Assembly: GCF_013402795.1 (NCBI RefSeq)
Contig: NZ_CP058595.1
Coordinates: 531,501-595,500, forward strand
Reading direction: 5' to 3'
Length of the DNA stretch: 64,000 nucleotides
Source of the DNA: Costertonia aggregata
GTDB lineage: Bacteria; Bacteroidota; Bacteroidia; Flavobacteriales; Flavobacteriaceae
Shown here: one piece after another, positions 32,594-42,512 of the stretch
How the letters are laid out: every line of letters starts with the position of its first letter
How positions within the stretch are numbered: the first letter of the stretch is position 1
Translations under genes and position numbers: made by a program
Notes under the pieces: generated by a model
What the model was told of the DNA's origin: nothing
The model's input: the letters and a program-made list of their open reading frames with translations, nothing else
Databases searched by the model: none

Positions 32594-34573
32594 ATGGCAA
32601 AAGACAACAATAACACTCCAAAGAAACCAAAATTCAGTTCATGGTGGATTTATGGCATCATAGCCATATTGCTCATAGGTTTTCAGTTTTTCAACAGTAG
32701 TAGTTTCAACAGTACTGAAAAAACAACTACCTCCGCACTGCAAGAATACTTGAGAAACGGGGACATTGACAAAATTCTGATCATAACCAATACGAGACAG
32801 GCCAAAGTTTTCTTGACAGATGAAGCCATGTCCAAGGATGTACACAAAAATGTATCACAAAAACCATTGATTCCATCAACAGGTCAGTTGCCCCAATATG
32901 TGCTGGATTATGGTGACCTTCAAAATTTCGAAAATGAGATCAAGAATATTAAAAGAGAGAATAATCTTGAAACCGTAGTGGACTACGATACCGAGAACAA
33001 TCTCATAGGTGATATACTGTTATCTATTCTTCCGTTTGTTCTGATCATTGGCATCTGGATATATCTCATGCGTAGGATGTCTGGCGGAGGTGGAGGTGGT
33101 GCCGGAGGCCAGATCTTCAATATTGGAAAGTCAAAGGCAAAATTATTTGATGAAAAGACCGATACGAGAACATCGTTTAAAGATGTAGCAGGCTTGGAAG
33201 GTGCCAAGGAAGAAGTAGAGGAAATCGTCGAGTTCTTGAAAAACCCGGACAAATATACCTCTCTGGGTGGTAAAATACCCAAAGGTGCTCTTTTGGTCGG
33301 CCCTCCGGGAACCGGTAAGACATTATTGGCCAAAGCGGTGGCGGGAGAGGCCAAAGTGCCCTTCTTTTCACTATCCGGTTCGGATTTCGTAGAAATGTTC
33401 GTTGGTGTAGGTGCTTCCAGGGTACGTGACCTTTTCAAGCAGGCAAAAGATAAATCGCCTGCCATCATTTTTATCGATGAGATCGATGCTATCGGTAGGG
33501 CACGTGGAAAAAACAACTTTACAGGTTCCAATGATGAGCGTGAAAATACGTTGAATCAACTATTGACTGAAATGGACGGATTCGGAACCAATACGAATGT
33601 TATCGTACTGGCGGCCACTAACCGTGCCGATGTTTTGGACAAGGCCCTCATGCGTGCCGGACGGTTTGACAGGCAAATATATGTAGACCTGCCCGATATC
33701 AGGGAACGTAAAGAAATATTCGAGGTGCACCTAAGACCCATTAAAACGGCCGAAACCTTGGACTTGGATTTCTTGGCCAGACAAACACCAGGTTTCTCGG
33801 GAGCCGACATCGCCAATGTTTGTAACGAAGCTGCTCTTATTGCAGCCCGTAAGGAACAAAAGGCAGTAAACAAGCAAGACTTTTTAGACGCGGTCGATAG
33901 GATTGTTGGAGGGCTTGAAAAGAAAAATAAGATAATAACTCCCGGCGAGAAAAAAACCATTGCCTATCATGAAGCGGGCCATGCCACTACTAGTTGGATG
34001 TTGGAACACGCCGCTCCTTTGGTAAAGGTAACCATTGTACCAAGAGGACAGTCCTTGGGAGCCGCCTGGTACCTGCCCGAAGAGAGGCTTATCGTGCGGC
34101 CTGAACAAATGTTGGATGAGATGTGTGCCACAATGGGCGGTAGAGCCGCTGAAAAAGTAATTTTCAATAAAATCTCTACCGGAGCATTGAGCGATTTGGA
34201 AAAAGTGACAAAACAGGCAAGGGCCATGGTAACCATTTATGGCCTGAACGATGAAATAGGCAACCTTACCTATTATGATTCCTCCGGTCAAGATTCCTAC
34301 GGGTTTTCGAAACCTTACAGTGAGGATACGGCCAGAAAGATTGATGCGGAAATATCCAAAATCATCGAAGAGCAGTACCAAAGAGCAATAAAAGTACTTA
34401 CCGAAAACAAAGATAAACTTACCGAACTGGCAGAACGTCTTTTGGAAAAAGAGGTCATTTTTAAAGAAGATTTAGAGAAAATATTTGGAAAGAGACCCTT
34501 TGAAAAAGATTTTGACGAAAAAAACCAGGAAACAGTCGTTTCTGAAGAAAAACCTCTAGAAGAAAATAAATAA
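32594..34573 (+). CDS. ftsH: ATP-dependent zinc metalloprotease FtsH
   Basis: This 659-residue inner-membrane AAA+ protease has TM1 at about 17-33, a periplasmic domain (about 34-138), TM2 at about 140-159, then a Gly-rich linker. Walker A is GPPGTGKT (236-243), Walker B IIFIDEID (291-298), a second-region-of-homology arginine pair lies in MRAGRFDRQ, and the zinc site is HEAGH (459-463). It degrades membrane and short-lived cytosolic proteins. In other bacteria it controls lipid A synthesis by turning over LpxC. Downstream are lipid genes cdsA and psd. Confidence 0.97.
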   Translation: MAKDNNNTPKKPKFSSWWIYGIIAILLIGFQFFNSSSFNSTEKTTTSALQEYLRNGDIDKILIITNTRQAKVFLTDEAMSKDVHKNVSQKPLIPSTGQLPQYVLDYGDLQNFENEIKNIKRENNLETVVDYDTENNLIGDILLSILPFVLIIGIWIYLMRRMSGGGGGGAGGQIFNIGKSKAKLFDEKTDTRTSFKDVAGLEGAKEEVEEIVEFLKNPDKYTSLGGKIPKGALLVGPPGTGKTLLAKAVAGEAKVPFFSLSGSDFVEMFVGVGASRVRDLFKQAKDKSPAIIFIDEIDAIGRARGKNNFTGSNDERENTLNQLLTEMDGFGTNTNVIVLAATNRADVLDKALMRAGRFDRQIYVDLPDIRERKEIFEVHLRPIKTAETLDLDFLARQTPGFSGADIANVCNEAALIAARKEQKAVNKQDFLDAVDRIVGGLEKKNKIITPGEKKTIAYHEAGHATTSWMLEHAAPLVKVTIVPRGQSLGAAWYLPEERLIVRPEQMLDEMCATMGGRAAEKVIFNKISTGALSDLEKVTKQARAMVTIYGLNDEIGNLTYYDSSGQDSYGFSKPYSEDTARKIDAEISKIIEEQYQRAIKVLTENKDKLTELAERLLEKEVIFKEDLEKIFGKRPFEKDFDEKNQETVVSEEKPLEENK

Positions 34574-34634
34574 CGGTATGTTGCGTTGTTTTTTTAAACG
34601 ACCATAGCATAAAGGGTATTGCAGTTATACATTA

Positions 34635-35246
34635 ATGGGGCTATTTGATAAACTTTTTGGTGGAGGTAAAAAAAAGGTTTCCAAAGAAACAGCGGAAACC
34701 AGGGGCGTTCACATGCCCGACCTTAATATTCCCGTTGATGAAAAATTTACCATACATTTCAAAAAAAACGGTGGTAAGTTCATTTACTGTGATTCATCAA
34801 AAGAGATTACACATGCCCTAAAAAATATCGTCGAGGAAAACGGATGGCAAAACCATCCTTTTTATACGTTGAACCCTAGGTTAGAGGAAAAGTTCTCAAA
34901 GAACAATGTCTCCTTCACGAACGAGAGCAGAAAAAGTGATGTCTTTTTTACCACTTGCGAGCATTTAATCGCACAAAACGGTTCTATACTGGTATGCTCA
35001 AACCAATTAAAAGAAAAAAAATTAAACGAGTTACCTGACAATGTAATCGTTTTTGCAACTACGAGCCAATTGGTAGAATCTATTGGGGAAGGACTGAAAA
35101 TCATCAAGAAAAAATACAAAAACAGCATTCCCGCTAACATTACCACCCTAAAGCATTTTCAACAGACCGATGAAAACAAAGACGATTTCCTTTCTTACGG
35201 GAGCAGCTCTAAAAACCTATATCTCTTACTTTTAGAAGACCTTTAG
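34635..35246 (+). CDS. LUD (LutC/YkgG-like) domain protein
   Basis: This 203-residue protein has the LUD fold pattern in its C-terminal two thirds: VFFTTCEHLIAQNGSILVCSN (about 103-123), then ELPDNVIVFATTSQLVESIGEGL. LUD proteins occur in lactate-utilisation complexes (LutB/LutC), but LutA and LutB are absent here, and this stand-alone form sits after ftsH in Bacteroidetes. A Lys/Gly-rich start (FGGGKKKVSKE) precedes it. The function is unknown; a link to FtsH or envelope maintenance is inference from synteny. Confidence 0.75.
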   Translation: MGLFDKLFGGGKKKVSKETAETRGVHMPDLNIPVDEKFTIHFKKNGGKFIYCDSSKEITHALKNIVEENGWQNHPFYTLNPRLEEKFSKNNVSFTNESRKSDVFFTTCEHLIAQNGSILVCSNQLKEKKLNELPDNVIVFATTSQLVESIGEGLKIIKKKYKNSIPANITTLKHFQQTDENKDDFLSYGSSSKNLYLLLLEDL

Positions 35247-35301
35247 CTTTTAAATCAATATTCTGTCGTTGGCAAAACTATGATAATCACGTAGGATAGA
35301 T

Positions 35302-35309
35302 TACTTTTG
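35302..35309 (+). promoter_or_regulatory. Putative internal promoter -7 box before cdsA
   Basis: TACTTTTG, exact TAnnTTTG, 26 bp before the cdsA ATG in the 89-bp gap after the LUD gene. It may provide separate expression of the lipid genes. Confidence 0.4.
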
Positions 35310-35335
35310 GGCTATCTGAAAATAAACAGGATTAC

Positions 35336-36142
35336 ATGAAAGAGATTTTTAGGCGTTCCATAACGGGAATCCTTTACGTTGTATTGTTGCTTTCGGTAGT
35401 GTTTCTACCAAGCTCAGATGCCTTTGATTTTCTTTTCATGACCTTTGGATTGGCTTGCCTTTATGAATACAAGCGTTTAGTCAAACTCCCAGGATATCAT
35501 ATATTCATCGCTTATTTGGGTCTGTGGTGGGTATTCATATATTTGGCCAATGATATTGGGCTTATCTATACATTGATGTTCCTCACCATAACGGTAAACA
35601 TTTCACTACTTTTTTATCTTTTTTCCAAAAAGGAAAAGTTATTCAACGCACTGCAAAAGTTTATGATAGGTCTTTTTTACATAGGAGGCGGTTGTATTTT
35701 TTTGACGATGATACCCTACAAGGATAATAACTTTGCCAAATTCCTGATAATGGGTATTTTTATATTGATATGGGTAAACGATTCTTTTGCATATGTGACC
35801 GGAAAAACTTTTGGTAAAACCAAACTATATTCGGCCGTCTCACCTAAAAAAACGGTTGAGGGCACGCTGGGCGGGTTTATCTTTACGCTCGTAGCGGCCT
35901 ACGTTATGAGCAAATATGAACCGATAATAAGTTCTGTACAATGGATGATTCTGGCGGCAGTAATAGTGATTGCCGGAAGTCTGGGAGATTTGGTCGAATC
36001 AAAATTCAAAAGAGCCGCTGGCGTTAAGGATAGTGGCGCTATTTTACCGGGTCATGGGGGTATGCTAGATCGTCTGGACAGCTTGGTATTTGCGGCACCA
36101 TTTGCTTATTTAACCTTAAATATATTTGCTTATGTTTCATAA
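35336..36142 (+). CDS. cdsA: Phosphatidate cytidylyltransferase
   Basis: This 268-residue integral membrane enzyme makes CDP-diacylglycerol from phosphatidate and CTP. About seven hydrophobic segments are visible. The CdsA signature is the C-terminal SLGDLVESKFKRAAGVKDSG (about 217-236) followed by LPGHGGMLDRLDS, and the mid-protein VSPKKTVEGTLGG (about 168-180) is also conserved. It overlaps the psd gene by 11 bp, coupling CDP-DAG synthesis to phospholipid decarboxylation. Confidence 0.95.
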   Translation: MKEIFRRSITGILYVVLLLSVVFLPSSDAFDFLFMTFGLACLYEYKRLVKLPGYHIFIAYLGLWWVFIYLANDIGLIYTLMFLTITVNISLLFYLFSKKEKLFNALQKFMIGLFYIGGGCIFLTMIPYKDNNFAKFLIMGIFILIWVNDSFAYVTGKTFGKTKLYSAVSPKKTVEGTLGGFIFTLVAAYVMSKYEPIISSVQWMILAAVIVIAGSLGDLVESKFKRAAGVKDSGAILPGHGGMLDRLDSLVFAAPFAYLTLNIFAYVS

Positions 36143-36800
36143 AGAAGGGCAAAAGATTATTTTATTGACGTTTTTTATCGTGTCCATCATAATATTGGTT
36201 TCACAGTATTATTTGGATATTGTTTGGCTACGATATCTGCTTCAAATTGGGGCCATAGTGGTAATGATATTGATACTTCAATTTTTTCGAAACCCTAAGA
36301 GGCTAGCCATTAAGAATTTTGATGAAATTTTGTCGCCCGTTGATGGTAAAGTAGTCGTGATAGAAGAAGTAGAAGAAAAAGAGTATTTTAAAGAAAAAAG
36401 AAGACAGGTATCTATATTTATGTCGCCCATCAACGTTCACGTTACAAGATATCCGGCAAGCGGATCGGTTAAATTTTCAAAATACCACCCTGGAAAATAT
36501 TTGGTGGCCTGGCATCCAAAATCAAGTGAAGAGAATGAACGTACCACGGTAGTCATAAATACACCTAAATTTGGTGATATCCTATATAGACAAATTGCAG
36601 GTGCAATGGCCAGGCGCATTGTAAATTATGCAGAAGAAGGCGAAAATGTACAACAGGGCGATGATGCAGGCTTTATCAAATTTGGGTCTCGGGTAGATTT
36701 GTTTTTACCGTTGGATTGCCCTGTAACGGTAAAACTCAACCAAAAAGTAATAGGCGCAAAAACCTGTATTGCCACTAGCCCTGTAAAGAAAGATGAATAG
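36132..36800 (+). CDS. psd: Phosphatidylserine decarboxylase-related proenzyme
   Basis: This 222-residue protein has two N-terminal TM helices (about 8-25 and 32-50), LSPVDGKV (68-75), the MSPINVHVTRYPASG block (97-111) and the self-cleavage site in IKFGSRVDL, with Gly185-Ser186 predicted to split into beta and pyruvoyl-alpha chains. It would decarboxylate PS to PE, the main flavobacterial phospholipid. The short form matches the PSD-B/archaeal-like family. The ATG at 36132 overlaps cdsA by 11 bp; a TTG 6 bp earlier is also in frame. Confidence 0.93.
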   Translation: MFHKEGQKIILLTFFIVSIIILVSQYYLDIVWLRYLLQIGAIVVMILILQFFRNPKRLAIKNFDEILSPVDGKVVVIEEVEEKEYFKEKRRQVSIFMSPINVHVTRYPASGSVKFSKYHPGKYLVAWHPKSSEENERTTVVINTPKFGDILYRQIAGAMARRIVNYAEEGENVQQGDDAGFIKFGSRVDLFLPLDCPVTVKLNQKVIGAKTCIATSPVKKDE

Positions 36801-37056
36801 TGAAAAACTTCATAGGGATTTTGAAAAGGCGGTGGCGTTCGTAAATGAATACCAATCTCCCATAGCCGCTGATTTACTTCTTAAATTATATGCATACTAT
36901 AAAATCGCACAAAAAAATTACAATCACCCAGGCAGCAAAACCCCTTTGATAAATGCCTTTAAAGCCAATGCTTTGATACAGGCGAAGAACGTTACCCGCG
37001 AAGAGGCCATGAAAGAATATATTAAACTGGTAAAAAAAGAAATAAGGAACACTTAG
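36793..37056 (+). CDS. Acyl-CoA-binding protein
   Basis: This 87-residue protein is a full ACBP four-helix domain: DFEKAVAFVNEYQ at the start, KLYAYYKIAQKNYN (about 33-46, the acyl-CoA contact helix with YxxYKxA), and AMKEYIKLVKK at the end. It binds long-chain acyl-CoA in the cytoplasm. ACBPs are widespread in eukaryotes but patchy in bacteria. Its start overlaps the psd stop by 8 bp, so it belongs to the lipid operon. The genes after it run in the opposite direction. Confidence 0.93.
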   Translation: MNSEKLHRDFEKAVAFVNEYQSPIAADLLLKLYAYYKIAQKNYNHPGSKTPLINAFKANALIQAKNVTREEAMKEYIKLVKKEIRNT

Positions 37057-37102
37057 GAAAATGTCCTATTTCATGTTGGAATAACAATAAAATCGATTGC
37101 CT

Positions 37103-37372
37103 TTAATCGTTCATGAATCGCATCACTATTCTTATCAGAATAAAAACGCCCACCAGAATACTCCATATTGATACATTAGAAGAGTTTTCCTTTTCAACTT
37201 CATAAGATTTGGCTGCTACTTTTTGGGCTTGTTTTGGGTCTATTACAAAGCCTGAACAGCTTTCTGTAAAATCCGGTTTTCTTTGTGTCAACGAACAAAC
37301 GATTCCCGTATTGTTGTTAAATTCCCTTTTCTCGCATTGCTTACAAAAGACTAATTGTTGCTTTAATTCCAT
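37103..37372 (-). CDS. Small protein with CxxC N-terminus and one TM helix, unknown function
   Basis: This 89-residue protein has four cysteines in CKQCEKREF (10-18), GIVCSLTQRKPDF (23-35) and ESCSGF (37-42), a pattern that suggests a small zinc- or redox-binding knuckle. A TM helix near the C-terminus (about 67-86) follows. I recognise the Cys pattern as recurring in flavobacterial small proteins but know of no function. It is a lone minus-strand gene, convergent with the ACBP gene. Confidence 0.7.
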   Translation of the reverse strand: MELKQQLVFCKQCEKREFNNNTGIVCSLTQRKPDFTESCSGFVIDPKQAQKVAAKSYEVEKENSSNVSIWSILVGVFILIRIVMRFMND

Positions 37373-37440
37373 AAAAATAGTATAGGTTAAGATAAGACAA
37401 CAACGTTTTCTTGATTAAAAAAGTATTTATAACGGTAAAC

Positions 37441-37959
37441 TTAGCCTTTAACGGCTATCTCAAACAAACAGACATCGGCGTTGTGGTAATGCTCGGGAAG
37501 CTTCTCCTCTACCCCTAAAGATATGATTCCCAAAAATTCAAAACCGTTTTTGGTATAATGGCGTATTAGGTTTTTATTATGCCCACAGGTGTCCAACCGT
37601 ACAAATTTCCTTTCGTTCGCCAAAGCATAGGTTTTTGCCCAATCTACAATGGTACCAACAAAATTTTTACCTCTGTAATCTGGGTTTGTAGCAATACGAT
37701 GAATGTATAATGAAGGATTTTTGTCCTTCTCACCCCAGATTTCCGAATCGCTGAAAGTTACTGCCCAAACGCAGGCTATTGTATCATTGATCGTTATTTT
37801 GAACTGTCTTTTTTCCTGTATCTCTTTTTTTACCAAGCCCTTATTGAACTCGGGCCAAATATTGTCCAAAAATTTACTTCTCTGAAAAGCAGTGGCAAGT
37901 CTATAAAGTCTAAATATTTCGTTTATATCTTGTATTGTACTGTTTTGAATGGTCACCAA
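37441..37959 (-). CDS. GNAT family N-acetyltransferase
   Basis: This 172-residue protein has the GNAT core: ACVWAVTFSDSEIWG strand region, IHRIATNPDYRGKNFVGTIVDWA (about 86-108, containing the R/Q-x-x-G-x-G/A-like acetyl-CoA loop as YRGKNFVG), and a C-terminal NLIRHYTKNGFEFLGI block typical of the family. The acceptor is unknown. It lies 7 bp upstream of the stop of the PepSY gene on the same strand, so they may be one unit. Confidence 0.85.
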   Translation of the reverse strand: MVTIQNSTIQDINEIFRLYRLATAFQRSKFLDNIWPEFNKGLVKKEIQEKRQFKITINDTIACVWAVTFSDSEIWGEKDKNPSLYIHRIATNPDYRGKNFVGTIVDWAKTYALANERKFVRLDTCGHNKNLIRHYTKNGFEFLGIISLGVEEKLPEHYHNADVCLFEIAVKG

Positions 37960-37966
37960 AAAAGAA

Positions 37967-38485
37967 TTATATGAACAATACTACTAAGGTAAGGATGACT
38001 CCAGCAATGGTAAAATATATTCCCTTCCTAAAAATCGTGGTATTGGGCAAAAACATCCAAAATGCGGATAGCACGAAAAACAAAAGCGCTACACCAAAGA
38101 AAATATTCAAGAAGAAAAGCGGTTGTGATGATTTGGCTTTGTGCAAATGGGTCATTTTATCCAATACCAATGGTAACTTTTTCTTAGTATATTTTACCAG
38201 ACCTGTTTTTGTATCGTAAGTTCCTTTTTCAAATTGAGCTATGCCATCATCCATATTTTGAAATCTCAGGTTTTTGATTTTAACCTTCTTCCCTACTTGC
38301 TCGGCACTCAATCCCGGTTTGAGCGATGCTTCTTGTTGGTATTCTTTTTTGAGAAAGTCGGTGTCCCTGAAAATTAAAATGACCCCACTAATGGCATAGA
38401 CCGCCATGATACCTGCAAGAAAAAAGCCTAGGTAGCGATGGTATATCCTGATTTTATTTGAACGTTCACGTTGTTTTTGCATCAT
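37967..38485 (-). CDS. PepSY-associated TM protein
   Basis: This 172-residue protein begins with a basic stretch and RIYHRYLGFFLAGIMAVYAI, the start of the PepSY_TM helix, followed by SGVILIFRDTDFLK. A periplasmic domain (about 45-110) ends at the MTHLHKAK block. Two further TM helices follow (about 120-143 and 152-171). Larger members of the family are linked to ferric-siderophore reduction. This short form has three TM helices and an HLH motif that could bind haem or metal. The function is unproven. Confidence 0.75.
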   Translation of the reverse strand: MMQKQRERSNKIRIYHRYLGFFLAGIMAVYAISGVILIFRDTDFLKKEYQQEASLKPGLSAEQVGKKVKIKNLRFQNMDDGIAQFEKGTYDTKTGLVKYTKKKLPLVLDKMTHLHKAKSSQPLFFLNIFFGVALLFFVLSAFWMFLPNTTIFRKGIYFTIAGVILTLVVLFI

Positions 38486-38563
38486 AAGAAAAGTATAGGA
38501 ATTAATTAAAACTTTGTCAACTTACTAATGTACCTCAAGTCTCTTGTTGAGTTCTTTATAAAT

Positions 38564-39139
38564 TTATTGTTTTCTAAGATTTTCGAATTCGTCGATTAAA
38601 TTCAATAGCTTTTGCTTTTCTTCGAAGCCATATGTTTTTCCGTGAATGAAAATATTAGGTGAAAAACTACTGTATTCCGCATAATCCTTATTTTGATAGA
38701 GAGCAAAATGTTTGGTTGTACCACCAGAAATACCAATGTTTATGATTGATCCATCTTCATTGATACCCGATAGTTTTTTTTCATCAAATTCAAATCTATT
38801 CTCTTGTATACACGAATTCAAAAACTTCCAGTACCTATCATAACCATTTTTGGAAACTCTTTTCTTTTTTACTCTAATTTTACGCTTGACATTGGTTAGT
38901 TCATATCGTTCTACTTGGCCATTGTTCAGGTATACTATACAATTTAAATCCTGTAAAGTTGAAAATTTAGAATCACCCATTACAATCACTAGAGCGTTAT
39001 CATCTTTTAGTTTCAACATTTCTATATACTCGTTCTTGGTTTCTCCCTTTCCTTTGAATTCAATTTTCTGAATAGTGTAGGGTTGAGAAAATCCGATTAT
39101 GGAAAACATAACATATACTATGAAAATTGATTTATGCAT
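38564..39139 (-). CDS. Hypothetical secreted protein
   Basis: This 191-residue protein has a Sec signal peptide (MHKSIFIVYVMFSIIGFSQ) and no recognised domain. The mature part is hydrophilic, with a basic block RKIRVKKKRVSKNGYDRYW (about 85-103) and a C-terminal helix LLNLIDEFENLRKQ. There are two cysteines (LNCIVY and NSCIQE), which could form one disulfide. It stands alone between valS and the PepSY gene. No function is proposed. Confidence 0.6.
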   Translation of the reverse strand: MHKSIFIVYVMFSIIGFSQPYTIQKIEFKGKGETKNEYIEMLKLKDDNALVIVMGDSKFSTLQDLNCIVYLNNGQVERYELTNVKRKIRVKKKRVSKNGYDRYWKFLNSCIQENRFEFDEKKLSGINEDGSIINIGISGGTTKHFALYQNKDYAEYSSFSPNIFIHGKTYGFEEKQKLLNLIDEFENLRKQ

Positions 39140-39182
39140 TGGCCGATTATTATCTAGATTTATGTTATGGAACTTTATTGGA

Positions 39183-39205
39183 TGTGTAAAAGTGCTTTTT
39201 ACTAT
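39183..39205 (-). terminator. Possible terminator after valS
   Basis: GTAAAA / TTTTAC around a GCAC loop, with an AT-rich flank, about 20 bp beyond the valS stop. Short stem; weak support. Confidence 0.3.
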
Positions 39206-39222
39206 TAGTCGCTCAATTTAGC

Positions 39223-41865
39223 TCATGTCAAGCTTGCCAAACTCTTTTCCAAAGTTTCGATTTTGGCTTCGGCATCTGATTGCTTTTTACGTTCTGTTGC
39301 GATGACCTGTTCAGGTGCGTTGTTTACAAAACGTTCATTGGAAAGCTTCTTTTGGACAGATTGCAAAAAGCCTTTGGTGTACTTTAATTCTTCTTGAATC
39401 TTTGCGATTTCGGCTTCTACGTCAATCGTCCCGTCTATGGGGATAAAATATTCGTTGCTTTTGACACGAAAGGTCAGAGCACCGTCTAAAGCTGAATCAA
39501 CGTAAGTTACTGAAGAAACATTGGTCAATTTTTGAATGACCACATCCCAATCTTTGATGGTTTTTTCCGAGTTCAAAACAGAAAGCTCCAAAGGCTCTTT
39601 CATTGGGATGTTTTTTTCTTTACGAATGGTGCGTATGCCCGAAATAACATCGGTCACAAAATCAAAATCCAAAATCAAGCTCTCATCAACTTTTTCCCAG
39701 CTAGGCCACTTGGCGACTATCAAAGCCTCTTCGGGCCTACGTTTTGCGATATGCTGCCAAACCTCCTCGGTCAAAAAAGGCATAAAAGGATGCAATAGCT
39801 TAAGGTTTTGTTCAAATATATGTATCACGGCGTCGAACGTAGTACAATCGATAGGTTGTTGATAGGCCGGCTTTACAATTTCCAATAGCCAAGAACTATA
39901 GTCGTCCCATACCAATTTATAGATGGCCATTAGTGCATCGGAAATGCGATATTTACTAAAATGATCTTCAATTTCAGCCAACGTTTGGTTGAACTTTGCA
40001 CGATACCATTCCAAACCTAACCTAGAGGCGTCGGGCTGGGGCAAGTCGGCGACCTCCCAGCTTTTTATCAAACGAAAACCATTCCATACTTTATTGGCAA
40101 AATTCTTTCCTTGTTGGCATAGGTCCTCATCAAACATTAAATCATTACCTGCGGCCGAGCTCAACAACAACCCCACACGAACACCATCGGCACCGTATTG
40201 CTCTATCAGTTTTAAAGCATCGGGCGAATTTCCAAGGGACTTGGACATTTTTCTGCGTTGCTTGTCCCTTACAAGACCAGTAAAATATACATTTTTAAAA
40301 GGGCGTTCGCCCCTGAATTCATATCCAGAAATTATCATACGGGCTACCCAAAAAAAGATAATGTCCGGACCGGTGACCAAATCGCTCGTAGGGTAGTAAT
40401 AGTTGACTTCATCGTTATCAGGTTCCAAAATACCATTAAAGACACTTATTGGCCATAACCATGAGGAAAACCAAGTATCCAGAGCGTCATCGTCTTGTTT
40501 TAGGTCATCCAAAGTCAAAGGCTTTTCCATTCCACTTGAAGACATGGCCTGTTTTGCCTTTTCAAGTGCCTTTTCTTTACTTTCGGCAACAACGAAATCA
40601 TTTTGACCGTCACCGTAATAATAGGCTGGTATTTGCTGCCCCCACCATAATTGTCGGGAGATGTTCCAATCCCGTATATTTTCCATCCAATGGCGATAGG
40701 TATTCTCAAATTTTTTAGGGAAGAATTTTACTTCATCGGTTTCCAAAACCGCCCTTAAGGCAGGTTTTACCAAATCCTCCATCTTTAAAAACCACTGATC
40801 GGACAGTCTAGGCTCTATTACCGCTTTTGTTCGCTCGGATGTACCTACCTTGTTTATGTAATTTTCGGTCTTTACCAAAAAGCCTTTTTCCTTCAATTCT
40901 TCGGCAATCTCTTTTCGCACTACAAAACGGTCTTTACCTTGGTAATGCATTCCGAACGAATTTAAAGTGGCATCTGCATTAAAGATGTCAATTGTATCCA
41001 ACTGGTGCTTTTCGCCTAATTCCTTATCATTGGTATCATGTGCAGGAGTAACTTTAAGACATCCCGTACCAAATTCAACATCAACGTACTCGTCCATAAT
41101 AATGGGAATCGCACGGTCTACAATAGGGACTATGGCCCGTTTGCCTTTTAGATGCCGGTAACGTTCATCGTTAGGGTTAATACAGATTGCAGTGTCTCCC
41201 AATATGGTTTCCGGTCGTGTTGTAGCTATGGTCACACTTTCATTGGAGTCTTCGATTTTATAGGACAAATAATATAACAACCCTTGTTTTTCTTCATAAA
41301 TTACTTCTTCATCCGAAAGGGTGGTCTGTGCTTCTGGATCCCAATTTACCATGCGATGCCCTCTGTATATCAACCCTTTGTCAAATAGTTTAACAAAAAC
41401 CTTGATAACCGATGCGGACATATTGTCATCCATGGTAAAGGCAGTTCGCTCCCAGTCACAGGAACATCCCAGCTTTTTGAGTTGCTCAAGAATTACCCCG
41501 CCATATTCATTGGTCCAGTCCCAAGCATGTTTTAAGAACTCTTCACGGCTCAAATCGGATTTTTCTATACCCTCTGACTTTAGTTTGGCGACTACTTTTG
41601 CTTCTGTAGCGATAGAGGCATGGTCCATTCCCGGTACCCAACAGGCATTTTTCCCCATCAATCTGGCCCTTCTGATCAGAACATCTTGAATAGTGTTGTT
41701 CAACATATGCCCCATGTGCAGTACTCCCGTCACGTTTGGTGGTGGGATTACTATGGTATAGGGCTCTCTTTCATCGGGTGTTGAGTGAAAGTAATTATGT
41801 TTTGTCCAATAGTCATACCAACGGTTTTCCGAGGTTGAGGGGTCATATTTTGATGGGATTTCCAT
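39223..41865 (-). CDS. valS: Valine--tRNA ligase
   Basis: This 880-residue class I synthetase charges tRNA-Val. The HIGH-type motif is [15 protein letters not shown] (about 42-56), the editing (CP1) domain spans about 190-330 and includes [22 protein letters not shown] is conserved, and [11 protein letters not shown] contains KMSKS. The C-terminal coiled-coil tRNA arm (about 815-880) is present. Length is typical. A minus-strand promoter at 41974-42003 gives a leader of about 100 nt. No T-box structure was recognised. Confidence 0.97.
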   Translation of the reverse strand: MEIPSKYDPSTSENRWYDYWTKHNYFHSTPDEREPYTIVIPPPNVTGVLHMGHMLNNTIQDVLIRRARLMGKNACWVPGMDHASIATEAKVVAKLKSEGIEKSDLSREEFLKHAWDWTNEYGGVILEQLKKLGCSCDWERTAFTMDDNMSASVIKVFVKLFDKGLIYRGHRMVNWDPEAQTTLSDEEVIYEEKQGLLYYLSYKIEDSNESVTIATTRPETILGDTAICINPNDERYRHLKGKRAIVPIVDRAIPIIMDEYVDVEFGTGCLKVTPAHDTNDKELGEKHQLDTIDIFNADATLNSFGMHYQGKDRFVVRKEIAEELKEKGFLVKTENYINKVGTSERTKAVIEPRLSDQWFLKMEDLVKPALRAVLETDEVKFFPKKFENTYRHWMENIRDWNISRQLWWGQQIPAYYYGDGQNDFVVAESKEKALEKAKQAMSSSGMEKPLTLDDLKQDDDALDTWFSSWLWPISVFNGILEPDNDEVNYYYPTSDLVTGPDIIFFWVARMIISGYEFRGERPFKNVYFTGLVRDKQRRKMSKSLGNSPDALKLIEQYGADGVRVGLLLSSAAGNDLMFDEDLCQQGKNFANKVWNGFRLIKSWEVADLPQPDASRLGLEWYRAKFNQTLAEIEDHFSKYRISDALMAIYKLVWDDYSSWLLEIVKPAYQQPIDCTTFDAVIHIFEQNLKLLHPFMPFLTEEVWQHIAKRRPEEALIVAKWPSWEKVDESLILDFDFVTDVISGIRTIRKEKNIPMKEPLELSVLNSEKTIKDWDVVIQKLTNVSSVTYVDSALDGALTFRVKSNEYFIPIDGTIDVEAEIAKIQEELKYTKGFLQSVQKKLSNERFVNNAPEQVIATERKKQSDAEAKIETLEKSLASLT

Positions 41866-41973
41866 ATTTTGGAACGGTTTTTGGTTTACCTATGCCGACT
41901 AAAAAATGAATGTCGCACAGATATGTTAAATGTTGATAACTTGTGGCTTTTTGCCCCTGTTTTAAATACGAAA

Positions 41974-42003
41974 CAAAAATAAGTAACGTTATCAGATAAC
42001 AAA
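41974..42003 (-). promoter_or_regulatory. Putative valS promoter (TTTG-N18-TATTTTTG)
   Basis: On the minus strand TTTG (42003-42000) is followed after 18 bp by TATTTTTG (41981-41974). Both fit the Bacteroidetes -33/-7 consensus. Confidence 0.55.
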
Positions 42004-42008
42004 AGTAT

Positions 42009-42041
42009 TTTGGATAATCATCCAAGAAACCATTAAATTTG
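42009..42041 (+). promoter_or_regulatory. Putative promoter of the DUF1573 gene (TTTG-N21-TAAATTTG)
   Basis: TTTG at 42009-42012 and TAAATTTG at 42034-42041 are both exact consensus elements with 21-bp spacing. The ATG at 42065 is 23 bp further. It lies close to the divergent valS promoter. Confidence 0.65.
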
Positions 42042-42064
42042 TAATTGACCCAAAAATTAAGATC

Positions 42065-42457
42065 ATGAAAAAAATTGTACTAGTATTATTCGTTGGATTG
42101 CTAGGATTAAGTGTAACGGCTCAAGATAAAGTAGCCAAAATTGAATTTAAGACAGAAACCGTTGACTACGGAACTATTGAGAAAGGAGCCGATGGTATTC
42201 GTGTATTTGAATTTACGAACACTGGTGACGCCCCTCTTATAATAAGCAAAGTAAGTTCAAGTTGTGGTTGCACTATACCCAAAAAACCTGAAGAGCCTAT
42301 TTTACCTGGTAAGACTGGAGAGATACAGGTAAAGTATGATACAAAAAGGGTTGGCCCCATACGAAAGGCAATTACCGTTATCTCCAATGCCGATACTCCT
42401 ACGAAGGTGTTGAAAATAAAAGGTGAAATTAAAGATGCTAAGACTGTTGGAAAATAA
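42065..42457 (+). CDS. DUF1573 secreted Ig-like protein
   Basis: This 130-residue protein has a Sec signal peptide (MKKIVLVLFVGLLGLSVTAQ) and one DUF1573 domain: DYGTIEKGADGIRVFEFTNT (about 37-56), PLIISKVSSSCGCTIPKKP (about 60-78) with the conserved CGC pair, and GEIQVKYDTKRVGPIRKAIT. The ASH/Ig-like beta-sandwich probably sits in the periplasm or on the surface. The function is unknown. A strong terminator follows. Confidence 0.92.
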   Translation: MKKIVLVLFVGLLGLSVTAQDKVAKIEFKTETVDYGTIEKGADGIRVFEFTNTGDAPLIISKVSSSCGCTIPKKPEEPILPGKTGEIQVKYDTKRVGPIRKAITVISNADTPTKVLKIKGEIKDAKTVGK

Positions 42458-42481
42458 TTTTCAACGTTATAACTATACGGA

Positions 42482-42512
42482 AAGGCCCGCTCACAAAGCG
42501 GGTCTTTTTATT
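42482..42512. terminator. Terminator between DUF1573 and aspartyl protease genes
   Basis: GGCCCGCT (42484-42491) / AGCGGGTC (42497-42504) with a CACAA loop, one G-T pair, then TTTTTATTT. It lies between convergent genes. Confidence 0.88.

Noticed and set aside
41866-41973. T-box or other riboswitch in the ~100-nt valS leader
   Set aside because: No T-box sequence, specifier loop or terminator/antiterminator pair was found, and T-boxes are not expected in this phylum.
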